A DNA stretch of 64,000 bases, from NCBI GenBank assembly GCA_019634415.1, contig JAHQVJ010000100.1, positions 62,001-126,000 on the forward strand, written 5' to 3'. The translations under genes and the position numbers were made by a program. The notes under the pieces were generated by a model, which was not told the origin of the DNA, did no database searches, and saw nothing but the letters and a program-made list of their open reading frames with translations. Below, piece by piece: positions 50,161-57,727 of this stretch. Source of the stretch: Myxococcales bacterium. GTDB taxonomy: Bacteria; Myxococcota_A; UBA796; GCA-2862545. Every line of letters begins with the position of its first letter. Position 1 is the first letter of the stretch.

Positions 50161-50789
50161 TCCGCTGGATCCTTCCCATGGTGTGCTGTGCCTGGTCCTG
50201 CGAGCTGTCGGAGCCAGGCGATCCTGGTGCCATCGAGATCACGGGCTACCTAGACGCGAGCCGGGTGACGTGGACCAGCGATGCCGACACGGTCCAAGCG
50301 GCCGGCGGCGAGGGGGTGGCGCCAGCCAGTGCCTGGCTGCTGCTGTCGAACCTCACGTCGGGAGACGCAGAGCGAGCGCGTGCCTCGGCGGTGGGCGCCT
50401 TCGCGGTGGGGGTGCAGGCCATCGCGGGCGATCGGCTGGAGCTGTCGCTGCTCGACGCTCAGGGCAGCGACGTCGCGGCCCACGACGTGCCCGTGGAGCG
50501 GCCTCCCTTTCCGGAGACGGTTCAGGCCCTCGCACGAGTGGATCCCCATGCCGACGCTGCTGCTGTGGTGGAGGTGGTGTTCGAGCCGCCCCAGTGGCGT
50601 GGCCACGTCTGGGCAGTGAACCGCAGCCTCGACGGGGTGGTGGAGATCCTCACGGTGCTCGATGCAGGACGGATCCACGGAGGGCGGCTGCGGGCGCTGC
50701 AGGGCCACGAGGTCTGGCTGTACTGGGTGCCCGTGGAGGGGCAAGAGAGCCGACCGCTGGCGCTGACGGTGAGGCCAGCGGATCCGTGA
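50157..50789 (+). CDS. lipoprotein of unknown function coupled to the DUF6502-like regulator
   Basis: 210 aa from ATG 50157. Signal MIRWILPMVCCAWSCELSEPG has two adjacent Cys before the likely acylated one. The remainder is beta-rich (IEITGYLDASRVTWTSDADTV, LELSLLDAQGSDVAAHDVPVERPPF, AAVVEVVFEPPQWRGHVWAVNRSLDGVVEILTVLDAGRIHGGRL), perhaps two Ig-like domains. No family is recognised. The translational overlap with the preceding regulator suggests a sensor or anti-regulator partner, but no motif supports this. Confidence 0.65.
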   Translation: MIRWILPMVCCAWSCELSEPGDPGAIEITGYLDASRVTWTSDADTVQAAGGEGVAPASAWLLLSNLTSGDAERARASAVGAFAVGVQAIAGDRLELSLLDAQGSDVAAHDVPVERPPFPETVQALARVDPHADAAAVVEVVFEPPQWRGHVWAVNRSLDGVVEILTVLDAGRIHGGRLRALQGHEVWLYWVPVEGQESRPLALTVRPADP

Positions 50790-50928
50790 GCGACCACCTC
50801 CTCGCGGACGATGTCTAGCGATTCTGCACATGACGCCGCAGGCGCGCTACACGCTTTCTAGCTCGATCCTTAGACGTAGAGGAAGAAGGCTGTCATCCTG
50901 ATGCTGCGAATCAGCACGGGGGCAGGAG

Positions 50929-52563
50929 ATGATCTGGATGATGGCAGCGCCCGCTTGGGCCTGCGGGGGCTTCTTCTGCGACGGTACGCAGGGCACGCCT
51001 GGGGTGAGCCAGGCGGGTGAGATCGTGGTGTTCGGACAAGACGGCGAAGAGGTGACGGCGCACATCTCCATCGCCTACGAGGGGCCTGCCGACGAGTTCG
51101 CCTGGGTGGTGCCCGTGCCTGCGGAGCCCACCCTCGAGCTCTCCAGTCAGGTGCTGTTCGACCAGCTCCAGGCCACCACCCAGCATCGGGTACGGCTGCA
51201 GCAGATCGTGGAGGGGTGTGCGTCGCCTTCGGCGGCCGACGCCGACACCGACTCGGACACGGACTCCGACGCCGACGTCGATACCGACGGCTTCGACACG
51301 GGCATCGGCGGCGTGACGGTGGTCTCGGAGCAGCAGGTGGGCCCTTACGACTCCGCCGTGCTGCTCGCCGAGGACGGCACGGCGCTGGTCGACTGGCTGC
51401 AGGCCAACAAGTACGGCGTGCCCGACACCTTCGCGGACGCCGTGTCGCCCTATCTGGCGCCGGGCATGCACTTCCTGGCGCTGCGGCTGTCGAAGGGCAA
51501 CGACACCGGCGATCTCGCCCCCGTCTCCCTGAGCTACACGGCGCGCCAGATGTCCATCCCGCTACAGCTGACGGCGGTGGCGGCCACGCCGGACATGCCC
51601 GTCACGGTCTACGTGCTCGGCGAGCAGCGGGCGGTGCCGCTGTCGTATCTGCACGTGCAGCTGAACCCCGTGTACTGGTTCGTGGATGGCTTCGGCTCCA
51701 TGGACGACACCATCGCGGGTGCGGTGGACGAGGCGGGCGGCCGCGCGTTCGTCACGCTGTACTCGGATCCGCACGGCATCCAGCTGCGGGCGATCACCAT
51801 GCCGCTGCAGTCGCTGTCGGAACACGCCACGGCGGCGGACTTCGTGTTCGGCCTGCAGCAGGGAGCCTGGCTCGCTGAGCCGGGGGTGGTGGGGGTGTTG
51901 CTCGACCACCTGCCGCCTCCGGAGGGCATCACACCCGCCTACTTCTACGGATGCCCGAAGTGCTTCGAGGAGGAGTATGCGGCCTTCGTGGAGTTCGATG
52001 CCGTGGCGGTGACCGAGGATCTGCGCGAGCGCGTGGTGCGGCCCGCGACCCGGGCTCAGCGCATGCTCAACGGGGGCCCGGTGGCCACCCGGATGCAGAC
52101 CGCGCTCTCCCCCGAGGAGATGACGGTGGATCCGGTGTTCGCGTTCAACCCGGACCTACCGCGGGTGGCGGCGGACCGGTCGATCCTCCTCTCCACGCGC
52201 TGCCTGGACGACAGCCAGCTGATCGAGGATGGCCCTCGGTACCTGTTGCTGCCCGGTGGCTACGAGGTGCCCGTTCCCGTGTCGAGTGACGCGATCCCCA
52301 TCGGGTCGTGGCTCGAGGAGCGCGTCGACTACCGCAGGGCCATGGTGGTGGAGCAGCTGTCAGAGACGGGGGAGGGATCGGTGCTGGTGGACCACAGCGC
52401 TGATCTGGTCTGGCCGGCTCCCTTCGACGAGACCTGGGTGGGACCCATCGGTCGGTACGCCGGGGGTGGCGCCTGCGGGGGCTGCCAATCGGGCCCGGCG
52501 TTCCCAACAGGGATGTCGATGCTGGTGCTGCTCGGCGTGCTCAGCCGTCGCCGTCGAGGCTGA
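50929..52563 (+). CDS. DUF2330 secreted protein with Asp-rich linker and MYXO-CTERM-like end
   Basis: 544 aa from ATG 50929 (gcaggag upstream); short signal MIWMMAAPAWA. The DUF2330 start CGGFFCDGTQGTPGVSQAGEIVVFGQDGEEVTAHISIAYEG is diagnostic of this Myxococcota-rich family. An Asp-rich tract (DADTDSDTDSDADVDTDGFDTG, residues about 105-126) interrupts the domain. The end GGACGGCQSGPAFPTGMSMLVLLGVLSRRRRG resembles a MYXO-CTERM tag (Cys pair, hydrophobic stretch, Arg cluster). Function unknown. It overlaps the convergent 52541 gene by 23 bp. Confidence 0.87.
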   Translation: MIWMMAAPAWACGGFFCDGTQGTPGVSQAGEIVVFGQDGEEVTAHISIAYEGPADEFAWVVPVPAEPTLELSSQVLFDQLQATTQHRVRLQQIVEGCASPSAADADTDSDTDSDADVDTDGFDTGIGGVTVVSEQQVGPYDSAVLLAEDGTALVDWLQANKYGVPDTFADAVSPYLAPGMHFLALRLSKGNDTGDLAPVSLSYTARQMSIPLQLTAVAATPDMPVTVYVLGEQRAVPLSYLHVQLNPVYWFVDGFGSMDDTIAGAVDEAGGRAFVTLYSDPHGIQLRAITMPLQSLSEHATAADFVFGLQQGAWLAEPGVVGVLLDHLPPPEGITPAYFYGCPKCFEEEYAAFVEFDAVAVTEDLRERVVRPATRAQRMLNGGPVATRMQTALSPEEMTVDPVFAFNPDLPRVAADRSILLSTRCLDDSQLIEDGPRYLLLPGGYEVPVPVSSDAIPIGSWLEERVDYRRAMVVEQLSETGEGSVLVDHSADLVWPAPFDETWVGPIGRYAGGGACGGCQSGPAFPTGMSMLVLLGVLSRRRRG

Positions 52564-53647
52564 TCTCGGCCACTCGCTTGCGCTTGATCAGCTTGTCGAG
52601 CTTGGCTTGCTCGACGGCCATGATCTGCGACTGACCTGCGAACTCGGCGTGGGACACCTCGGCCACCGTGGTGGTGTCGGCCACCACGGTGACGGAGCCG
52701 TGGCCCGAGGGCGAGGCGGCGGTCAGGCCCTCGGGGGCCTCGAGGCAGACGTAGGTGCCGGTCCCCATGCGCAGCGGCTGACCCCCCAGATCCACGGGCA
52801 TGGGCGACCAGTCCTGGTGCTTCTTGCGGAACAAGCACAGGGTACCCAGGGCGGCCTCGTCGAGCTTCGGATCATCGGTGGGGGCGGTCAGATCCTGCTG
52901 ACCCAGCAGGTTGCCGAAGGCGTCGTGGACCAAGGCCTCGGGGGTGTCGAGCACCATCGGCCCCAGCGCCACGCTCCGCGTGACCACGGAGGCGTCTCCC
53001 ACCGTCCAGCGAACGTCGACGGCCCAGCCGGCGCGGTCGTTCCACGCCGCACCGTACAGTCGCTCCACCACGCCCGAGACGGGCACGATGGTGGGTCGTG
53101 CTTCGGCGGTGCCGTCGTCGACGGCCTCGTCGGCGGGGGCCTCGGGCTCGGGGCCGTCGTCGGCCAGCGTCCACCCCGCAGCTGTGGCGCGCATGGTCAT
53201 CGCTGCTTGCACGGCGCCGTCGTCGAGGCCCTTGGCGGCCAGCGGCCCGAGGTCGAGGGCACCCAGGCTCAAGGCGATGTCGGCGGAGACCTCGGCGGGT
53301 AGGCGGGCGTACCAGCCCTCCGGATCGGGCACGACGGGCAGCTCGAGCCCCGAACGTGCGGCGCGCTCCGCTTCCTGTCGGATGTTGGCGTGGCGGTCCA
53401 CCGCGGCGTTGCACAGGTCCCGCAAGCGGCCCCGAGGCACCTCGGGCTGCAGCTCCTGGAGTAGCTCCAGCACGGTGGCTGCGGCGTCCAGGCGCTCGAT
53501 GATCACCGGGTCGTCGGACCCGTCTCGCCGGGCCGTCAGTGCGCGGAAGCGCGCGTCCCAGTGCTGCAGCGACGCCATCTCGGCGCCAAGACCCTTGGTG
53601 CCCTCACCGGCGTGTGCGGCGAGTCCCCACAGTGCGAGGGTGATCAT
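52541..53647 (-). CDS. exported protein of unknown function in the heme/phosphatase operon
   Basis: 368 aa from ATG 53647, 4-bp overlap with the phosphatase stop. Signal MITLALWGLAAHAGEG. The first half is helical (LQHWDARFRALTARRD, VLELLQELQPEVPRGRLRDLCNAAVDRHANIRQEAERAAR). After an acidic linker (GPEPEAPADEAVDDGTAEARP) comes a beta-rich part with VVERLYGAAWNDRAGWAVDVRWTVGDASVVTRSVAL. No family is recognised. Last gene of the operon that starts with the TonB receptor, so iron-dependent expression is expected. Confidence 0.68.
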   Translation of the reverse strand: MITLALWGLAAHAGEGTKGLGAEMASLQHWDARFRALTARRDGSDDPVIIERLDAAATVLELLQELQPEVPRGRLRDLCNAAVDRHANIRQEAERAARSGLELPVVPDPEGWYARLPAEVSADIALSLGALDLGPLAAKGLDDGAVQAAMTMRATAAGWTLADDGPEPEAPADEAVDDGTAEARPTIVPVSGVVERLYGAAWNDRAGWAVDVRWTVGDASVVTRSVALGPMVLDTPEALVHDAFGNLLGQQDLTAPTDDPKLDEAALGTLCLFRKKHQDWSPMPVDLGGQPLRMGTGTYVCLEAPEGLTAASPSGHGSVTVVADTTTVAEVSHAEFAGQSQIMAVEQAKLDKLIKRKRVAEISLDGDG

Positions 53648-54741
53648 GGAAGCTCCAAGCCGAGGGCGGCTGCGATGCGCTCGGCGATCTCGGTGTTGTC
53701 GTAGATCCCGCTGAAGGCCTCGGAGCCCGGACCTGTCGCGAACACGGGCACCATCGCAGCGCTGTGCCCGTCGGTGGCGAAGGTCAGTCGGGTGCCCTGC
53801 GGGTCGCCCTCTGCGGGCAGCAGCGACAGCCCACCGGTCTCGTGGTCCGCAGTCACCACCATCAGCACGTCTCCGCGGGCGGCTGCCCGCTGCTGCAGGC
53901 CGTCCACGGCGAGGTTCAGATCGGCCATCTCCTCGAGGAGCCACGTGGCATCGTTGGCGTGTCCAGCCCAGTCCACCTGCGATCCCTCCACCATCAGGAA
54001 GAAGCCCGCCTCGTTGGCGGCGAGCAGGTCGAAGGCGTGTACGGCGGCCCGGTGCAGCTGGCCCTCCCGCCCCTCGCCCGCCTTGCCCGGGTCCTTGCCG
54101 CCGAGGAAGCCGTAGAGGGGAGGGGCGTCGACGGTGGTGATGGCGTCGATGCCGTTCACCACGGTCACGCCGGCCTTGCTCAGCTCGTCGGTGAGCACCC
54201 GGCCGTCCTCGCGCTCGTCGAAGTGGGTGCGACCGCCGCCGATGGCCACCTCCAGCTGCACGTCGAGGAAGTCCGCAGCGATGGCCTGCTCCTCGTAGCG
54301 CACCGGGTGATGGGCCACGAAAGCTGCGGGGGTGGCGTGGGTCAGGGTGCTCGTGGCCACCACCCCGGTGGACAGGCCCTTGGCCTCGGCCAGGTGGAGC
54401 ACCGAGGTCAGCGGCTGATCGTCAGCATCCACACCCACCGCACCGTTCTTGGTGCGCTGACCGCTGGCCATGGCGGTGGCCGAGGCGGCCGAGTCGGTGA
54501 CGGCATGGGTGCTGGAGCCGGTGCGCTGCAGCCCGACGTGGTCGAAGTCGGCGACGGCCAGCGGCATCTGGAGCGCGTGATCCGCCGCGGAGAGCTGCGC
54601 GAGCCCCATGCCGTCGCCGATCACGAGCACCACGCCCCTGGGTGTGCTCCGGGGCGTGGGCGTGAGCAGCTCCGAGGGGGCCACCTCCGCCTGCTTGGCT
54701 CCGGTGCACCCGAGCCATGCCCCCAACATCCACAGCCTCAT
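53644..54741 (-). CDS. alkaline phosphatase (PhoA superfamily), lipoprotein
   Basis: 365 aa; signal MRLWMLGAWLGCTGAK. Active-site and metal motifs: VVLVIGDGMGLAQ, AVTDSAASATAMASGQRTKNG (nucleophile Ser), HATPAAFVAHH, FLMVEGSQVDWAGHANDA, VVTADHETGG and ATDGHSAAMVPVFATGPG. All metal ligands appear present, so a working periplasmic phosphomonoesterase is likely. Location in an iron/heme-type operon instead of a pho cluster is odd; no pho box was recognised. It starts 25 bp after the HmuY-like gene. Confidence 0.88.
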   Translation of the reverse strand: MRLWMLGAWLGCTGAKQAEVAPSELLTPTPRSTPRGVVLVIGDGMGLAQLSAADHALQMPLAVADFDHVGLQRTGSSTHAVTDSAASATAMASGQRTKNGAVGVDADDQPLTSVLHLAEAKGLSTGVVATSTLTHATPAAFVAHHPVRYEEQAIAADFLDVQLEVAIGGGRTHFDEREDGRVLTDELSKAGVTVVNGIDAITTVDAPPLYGFLGGKDPGKAGEGREGQLHRAAVHAFDLLAANEAGFFLMVEGSQVDWAGHANDATWLLEEMADLNLAVDGLQQRAAARGDVLMVVTADHETGGLSLLPAEGDPQGTRLTFATDGHSAAMVPVFATGPGSEAFSGIYDNTEIAERIAAALGLELP

Positions 54742-54766
54742 GCCGCCCCCCGATGTGCGGGCCGAC

Positions 54767-55327
54767 TTATCGGCTCATCAGGCTCTGCGCAGTGACCGCG
54801 ATCTGGGCTGGGGTTCCCGCGTCGTCGTAATAGGAGTCGAAGCGCAGCTTGAAGTAGGCGCCCTCGGTGGTGCGGATCACCCACGTCTGCTCGGCGGGTG
54901 CCAGCTCGTGGGTGTCGTAGTCGTAGATGTACCAGGTGCCGAGCGCGTACTCGGGTACATCGTCGTCGTTGGCGTCCTCCAGGTCCACCACCCAGCCGTC
55001 CGCTGGAGCGTTCACCACGTCTGCGAAGGGCAGCTCGCTCGGTGCCACCTCCACACCGCCGTCGCCCGACACGCCGCCGTTGATCTTCACCTCGAACCGT
55101 CGGGCGGCCAGATCCCAGTCGGGGCCCTCTTCGTCGGTCACTCCGAGGGCATCCAGGTCGATGGCGACCCAGTCGTCGTAGCTCGCGGCGTTGACCACGA
55201 AGGCCGACGCGCCGTCCTCGGTGAGCACGGGCTCGATGCCGCCGGTGGTGCCCGGACCAGGATCGAGGGAGTCGGACAGGTCCGGGTAGCAAGCGGCGAC
55301 ACACAACAGGATCGGGAATCGTCTCAT
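54767..55327 (-). CDS. HmuY-like heme-binding lipoprotein
   Basis: 186 aa from ATG 55327, overlapping the receptor stop by 4 bp; signal MRRFPILLCVAACYPDL. The chain fits the HmuY family: YDDWVAIDLDALGV, WDLAARRFEVKINGGVSG, FADVVNAPADGWVVD, GTWYIYDYDTHELAPAEQTWVIRTTEGAYFKLRFDSYYDDAGTPAQ. In Porphyromonas, HmuY captures heme and passes it to the TonB receptor HmuR. The gene order here is the same (receptor then HmuY). The heme-coordinating His pair was not identified, so heme or another ligand remains open. Confidence 0.75.
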   Translation of the reverse strand: MRRFPILLCVAACYPDLSDSLDPGPGTTGGIEPVLTEDGASAFVVNAASYDDWVAIDLDALGVTDEEGPDWDLAARRFEVKINGGVSGDGGVEVAPSELPFADVVNAPADGWVVDLEDANDDDVPEYALGTWYIYDYDTHELAPAEQTWVIRTTEGAYFKLRFDSYYDDAGTPAQIAVTAQSLMSR

Positions 55328-57327
55328 CTCGAGATCTCCGAGGTTCGTCGGTCTCTGGCTCGCGCCAGCCGGGCGTCCAGGCCACCGTAGAAGAGCCGAG
55401 GAGCGGTCTGCAGGTACCTGGCGTCGCCTGCGTCGAGGAGGTTCTCCACCCCCGCGAACAAGGTGATGGTATCGGACGCGTCGAGGGGCTGGCGCACCTT
55501 GAGGTCCACCAGGGCGTAGGGATCGGCGTCCACCCGGATCTCGCTGCCCCCGTCGCTCTCGTAGAAGGGCCGCGGGCCGAAGCCCACGGCCCGCGCCGTG
55601 AGATCTGGTCCCCGGCGCACGGGCACGTCCACCCGGATCGCCGCCGTGCCCTGGAGCAGCGCGCGGCCCTCCAGCGGTCGCTGTAGATCGAGGTCGACAG
55701 CGTCGGTGATGGTGGTGGACAGGTCGATCCCGAGCCAGTGCACGGGCTTCATGCCGAGGGAGCCCTCGAGGCCGCGGGTGCGAGCGCGGGCGACGTTGAC
55801 GTAGCCGAAGCGGATGGTGGGCCCCTCCTCCAGCGTGCCGATCTGGATGAGGTCGCGCAGCTGGTCGTACCAGCCCGACACCGAGATCGACCAGCTCTCG
55901 GCAGGCACCCACTCGAGCCCGGCGTTGGCTCCCAGGGAGCGCTCCGGGCGCAGGTCCGGGTTGCCCTCAACGGTGTATCCCACGGCACTGTTGGCGAAGC
56001 GCAGCAGCAGCTCGCGGAACTCCGGTGCGCGCCAGCCATTTCCGGCAGAGGCGCGCAAGGTCACGTTGGACACCGGATCGAAGCGCACCCCGAGCTTCGG
56101 CGCCACGGTGCCGCCGAACCAGCTGTCGCCGTCTGCGCGCACCCCCGGCACCACCACCAGGGGGGCCGAGCCCGACAGCACCTTCCACTCGTCTTGGGCG
56201 TACAGGCCACCGCGCATGCGGTTGCCGCGACCCTCCTCTCCGAGTCGTGGAGAGGCGAGGGCCGACAGGAATCCCTCCGCCCCCACCGACAGCACGTGGC
56301 CCCCGAGCACGCGGTCGAGCTGGCTCGTGAGCTGCACCAGGGTCTCGCGTGTGTCCTCGTAGGCGTCTTCGGCCCCCGCGTTGCGTTGATCCCAGAGGAA
56401 CTGGTCCCGGTAGATGGAGACGCCCACCGTGTTGCTGAAGCGGGACTGCTCGTCGAAGAGCCAGTCCGCCGTGGCTCGGATCAGCCCGTCCTCGGTGACG
56501 TTGCGTCGGTCGAAGATGCCGCCCGTGGGCGCGAGCTCCACGCCACTCGTGGGCCTCAGCCCGAGGGGGCCCGAGCGTCCCAGCTCCACCCCCGTGGAGT
56601 CTTGAAGCGCGTAGGAGCCCGAGGCGCGCAGCGTGAGGTTGGGGTTGGGCTTCGTGTCGGCGGCGCCCGAGAGCTGCAGCTGCCACACGGCGTTGCCGTT
56701 GGTCTGCGGCGACTCCGGATCCAGGCGGAAGGCAGCGTTGTTGTGCCAGCCTGCGTCGAAGCGGAACCCCGAGCGGCGGCCGCGCGCGCCCACACCTGCC
56801 GTGGTGTCGATGGTGGTGAGGGTGCCTCCGCGGGCGTGCAGGCTGCCCTCGATGGGCTGCTTGGACTGCCGCGTGATGATGTTGATCACGCCTCCCATGG
56901 CGTCCGAGCCATACAGCGCGGAACTCGCGCCCTTCACGATCTCGATCCGCTCGATGGAGTCGGCGGGAATGCGCGACAGATCGAAGGTGCCATCCTTGCG
57001 GCCCACCACCCGCTGGCCGTCCACCAGGATCAGCACGTGCTCTGGGTTCAGCCCTCGGAGCTGCACGCTGGCTCCGAACAACCCACGGTTCACCACCACA
57101 CCGGTCTGCTGATCCAGCACGTCGGCGACGTCTTCGGCTCCAGAGGCCTCGATGGCGTCGCGATCCACCACCTCCACGGCCACGGGAGACTCCCCGAGGC
57201 GGCGCGGTGTGCGGGTTCCGGTGACGACGATCTCTTCTGCGTCATCTGGCTCTTCGGGTTCCTCGGATTCCTGAGCGAATGCTGGCGGAGCGAGGAGTAG
57301 CCAGATGAAAATGGATTTCATTTTCAT
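55324..57327 (-). CDS. TonB-dependent outer-membrane receptor, HmuR-like
   Basis: 667 aa from ATG 57327 (MKMKSIFIWLLLAPPAFAQES). An earlier ATG at 57336 lies inside the apparent -10 box, so 57327 is preferred and the transcript may be leaderless. TonB box EEIVVTGTRT, plug domain (SPVAVEVVDRDAIEASGAEDVADVLDQQTGVVVNRG; VLILVDGQRVVGRKDGTFDLSRIPADSIERIEIVKGASSALYGSDAMGGVINIIT) and a 22-strand-type barrel ending RARDRRTSEISR. Imports iron-heme or similar with TonB energy. A Fur-like palindrome covers its first codons. Followed by HmuY-like, phosphatase and one unknown gene in one operon. Confidence 0.9.
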   Translation of the reverse strand: MKMKSIFIWLLLAPPAFAQESEEPEEPDDAEEIVVTGTRTPRRLGESPVAVEVVDRDAIEASGAEDVADVLDQQTGVVVNRGLFGASVQLRGLNPEHVLILVDGQRVVGRKDGTFDLSRIPADSIERIEIVKGASSALYGSDAMGGVINIITRQSKQPIEGSLHARGGTLTTIDTTAGVGARGRRSGFRFDAGWHNNAAFRLDPESPQTNGNAVWQLQLSGAADTKPNPNLTLRASGSYALQDSTGVELGRSGPLGLRPTSGVELAPTGGIFDRRNVTEDGLIRATADWLFDEQSRFSNTVGVSIYRDQFLWDQRNAGAEDAYEDTRETLVQLTSQLDRVLGGHVLSVGAEGFLSALASPRLGEEGRGNRMRGGLYAQDEWKVLSGSAPLVVVPGVRADGDSWFGGTVAPKLGVRFDPVSNVTLRASAGNGWRAPEFRELLLRFANSAVGYTVEGNPDLRPERSLGANAGLEWVPAESWSISVSGWYDQLRDLIQIGTLEEGPTIRFGYVNVARARTRGLEGSLGMKPVHWLGIDLSTTITDAVDLDLQRPLEGRALLQGTAAIRVDVPVRRGPDLTARAVGFGPRPFYESDGGSEIRVDADPYALVDLKVRQPLDASDTITLFAGVENLLDAGDARYLQTAPRLFYGGLDARLARARDRRTSEISR
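57305..57327. promoter_or_regulatory. Fur-like palindrome on the start codon of the TonB receptor gene
   Basis: ATGAAAATG-gattt-CATTTTCAT is a perfect 9-5-9 inverted repeat, strikingly A/T-rich in this genome and similar to the Fur box core (TGAxAATxATTxTCA). It covers the first eight codons (MKMKSIFI) and the predicted transcription start, where a bound dimer would block RNA polymerase. The coding constraint of the short hydrophobic signal could also explain part of the symmetry. Confidence 0.6.
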
Positions 57328-57334
57328 GATCGGC

Positions 57335-57363
57335 ATTGTGTCGTGCCTGAGGCGCCGGGTCAA
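57335..57363 (-). promoter_or_regulatory. sigma70-like promoter of the receptor operon
   Basis: On the minus strand TTGACC (57363-57358), 17 bases, then CACAAT (57340-57335). The -35 is 5/6 and the -10 is 4/6 to consensus. The predicted start is about seven bases on, at or next to the ATG at 57327, which would give a leaderless mRNA. Best promoter match in the window. Confidence 0.6.
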
Positions 57364-57369
57364 GCGCTC

Positions 57370-57726
57370 TCACCTCGGGCGCACGGCGAGCTGCTCGTGC
57401 AGTCGCGCGGCGAGCTGCGCCACCTCGGCCGTCGGATCGCCCTGCCCCCCGAGGGCGGCATGGATCACGGCGAAGCGATGCTCTGTGGCGACGACCTCTT
57501 CGGGCGACACACGCTCGCGCAATGCTGGCTCCACCGCCTTCTCGAAGCGGTCGAAGGCACGGCTCCAGGCCTCGAAGGCGGCCTGATCCTCTTCGGAGGC
57601 GAGCCGTGCGGCGTCGTCGAGGGCCTTGATCACCTCCACGGCGGCCACCTCCGGAGGTGGGCCCTCGGGCTCCTCGAAGGCCTCGCAGGCGGACAAGCAC
57701 GTGATCCACGCCAGCAGGCTCACCAT
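57370..57726 (-). CDS. small helical lipoprotein
   Basis: 118 aa from ATG 57726, one base after the stop of the ATPase gene; signal MVSLLAWITCLSACEAFEEPEG. The mature part is one long amphipathic helix pair (VEVIKALDDAARLASEEDQAAFEAWSRAFDRFEKAVEPALRERVSPEEVVATEHRFAVIHAALGG). No family is recognised. It ends just upstream of the receptor promoter. Being downstream of fusA and the ATPase, it is probably expressed with them. Confidence 0.65.
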   Translation of the reverse strand: MVSLLAWITCLSACEAFEEPEGPPPEVAAVEVIKALDDAARLASEEDQAAFEAWSRAFDRFEKAVEPALRERVSPEEVVATEHRFAVIHAALGGQGDPTAEVAQLAARLHEQLAVRPR

Positions 57727-57727
57727 G

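Noticed and set aside
50790-50928. 139-bp gap as a small-RNA gene
   Set aside because: No terminator-like hairpin with T-run or clear promoter pair was found; reads as ordinary leader DNA of the DUF2330 gene.
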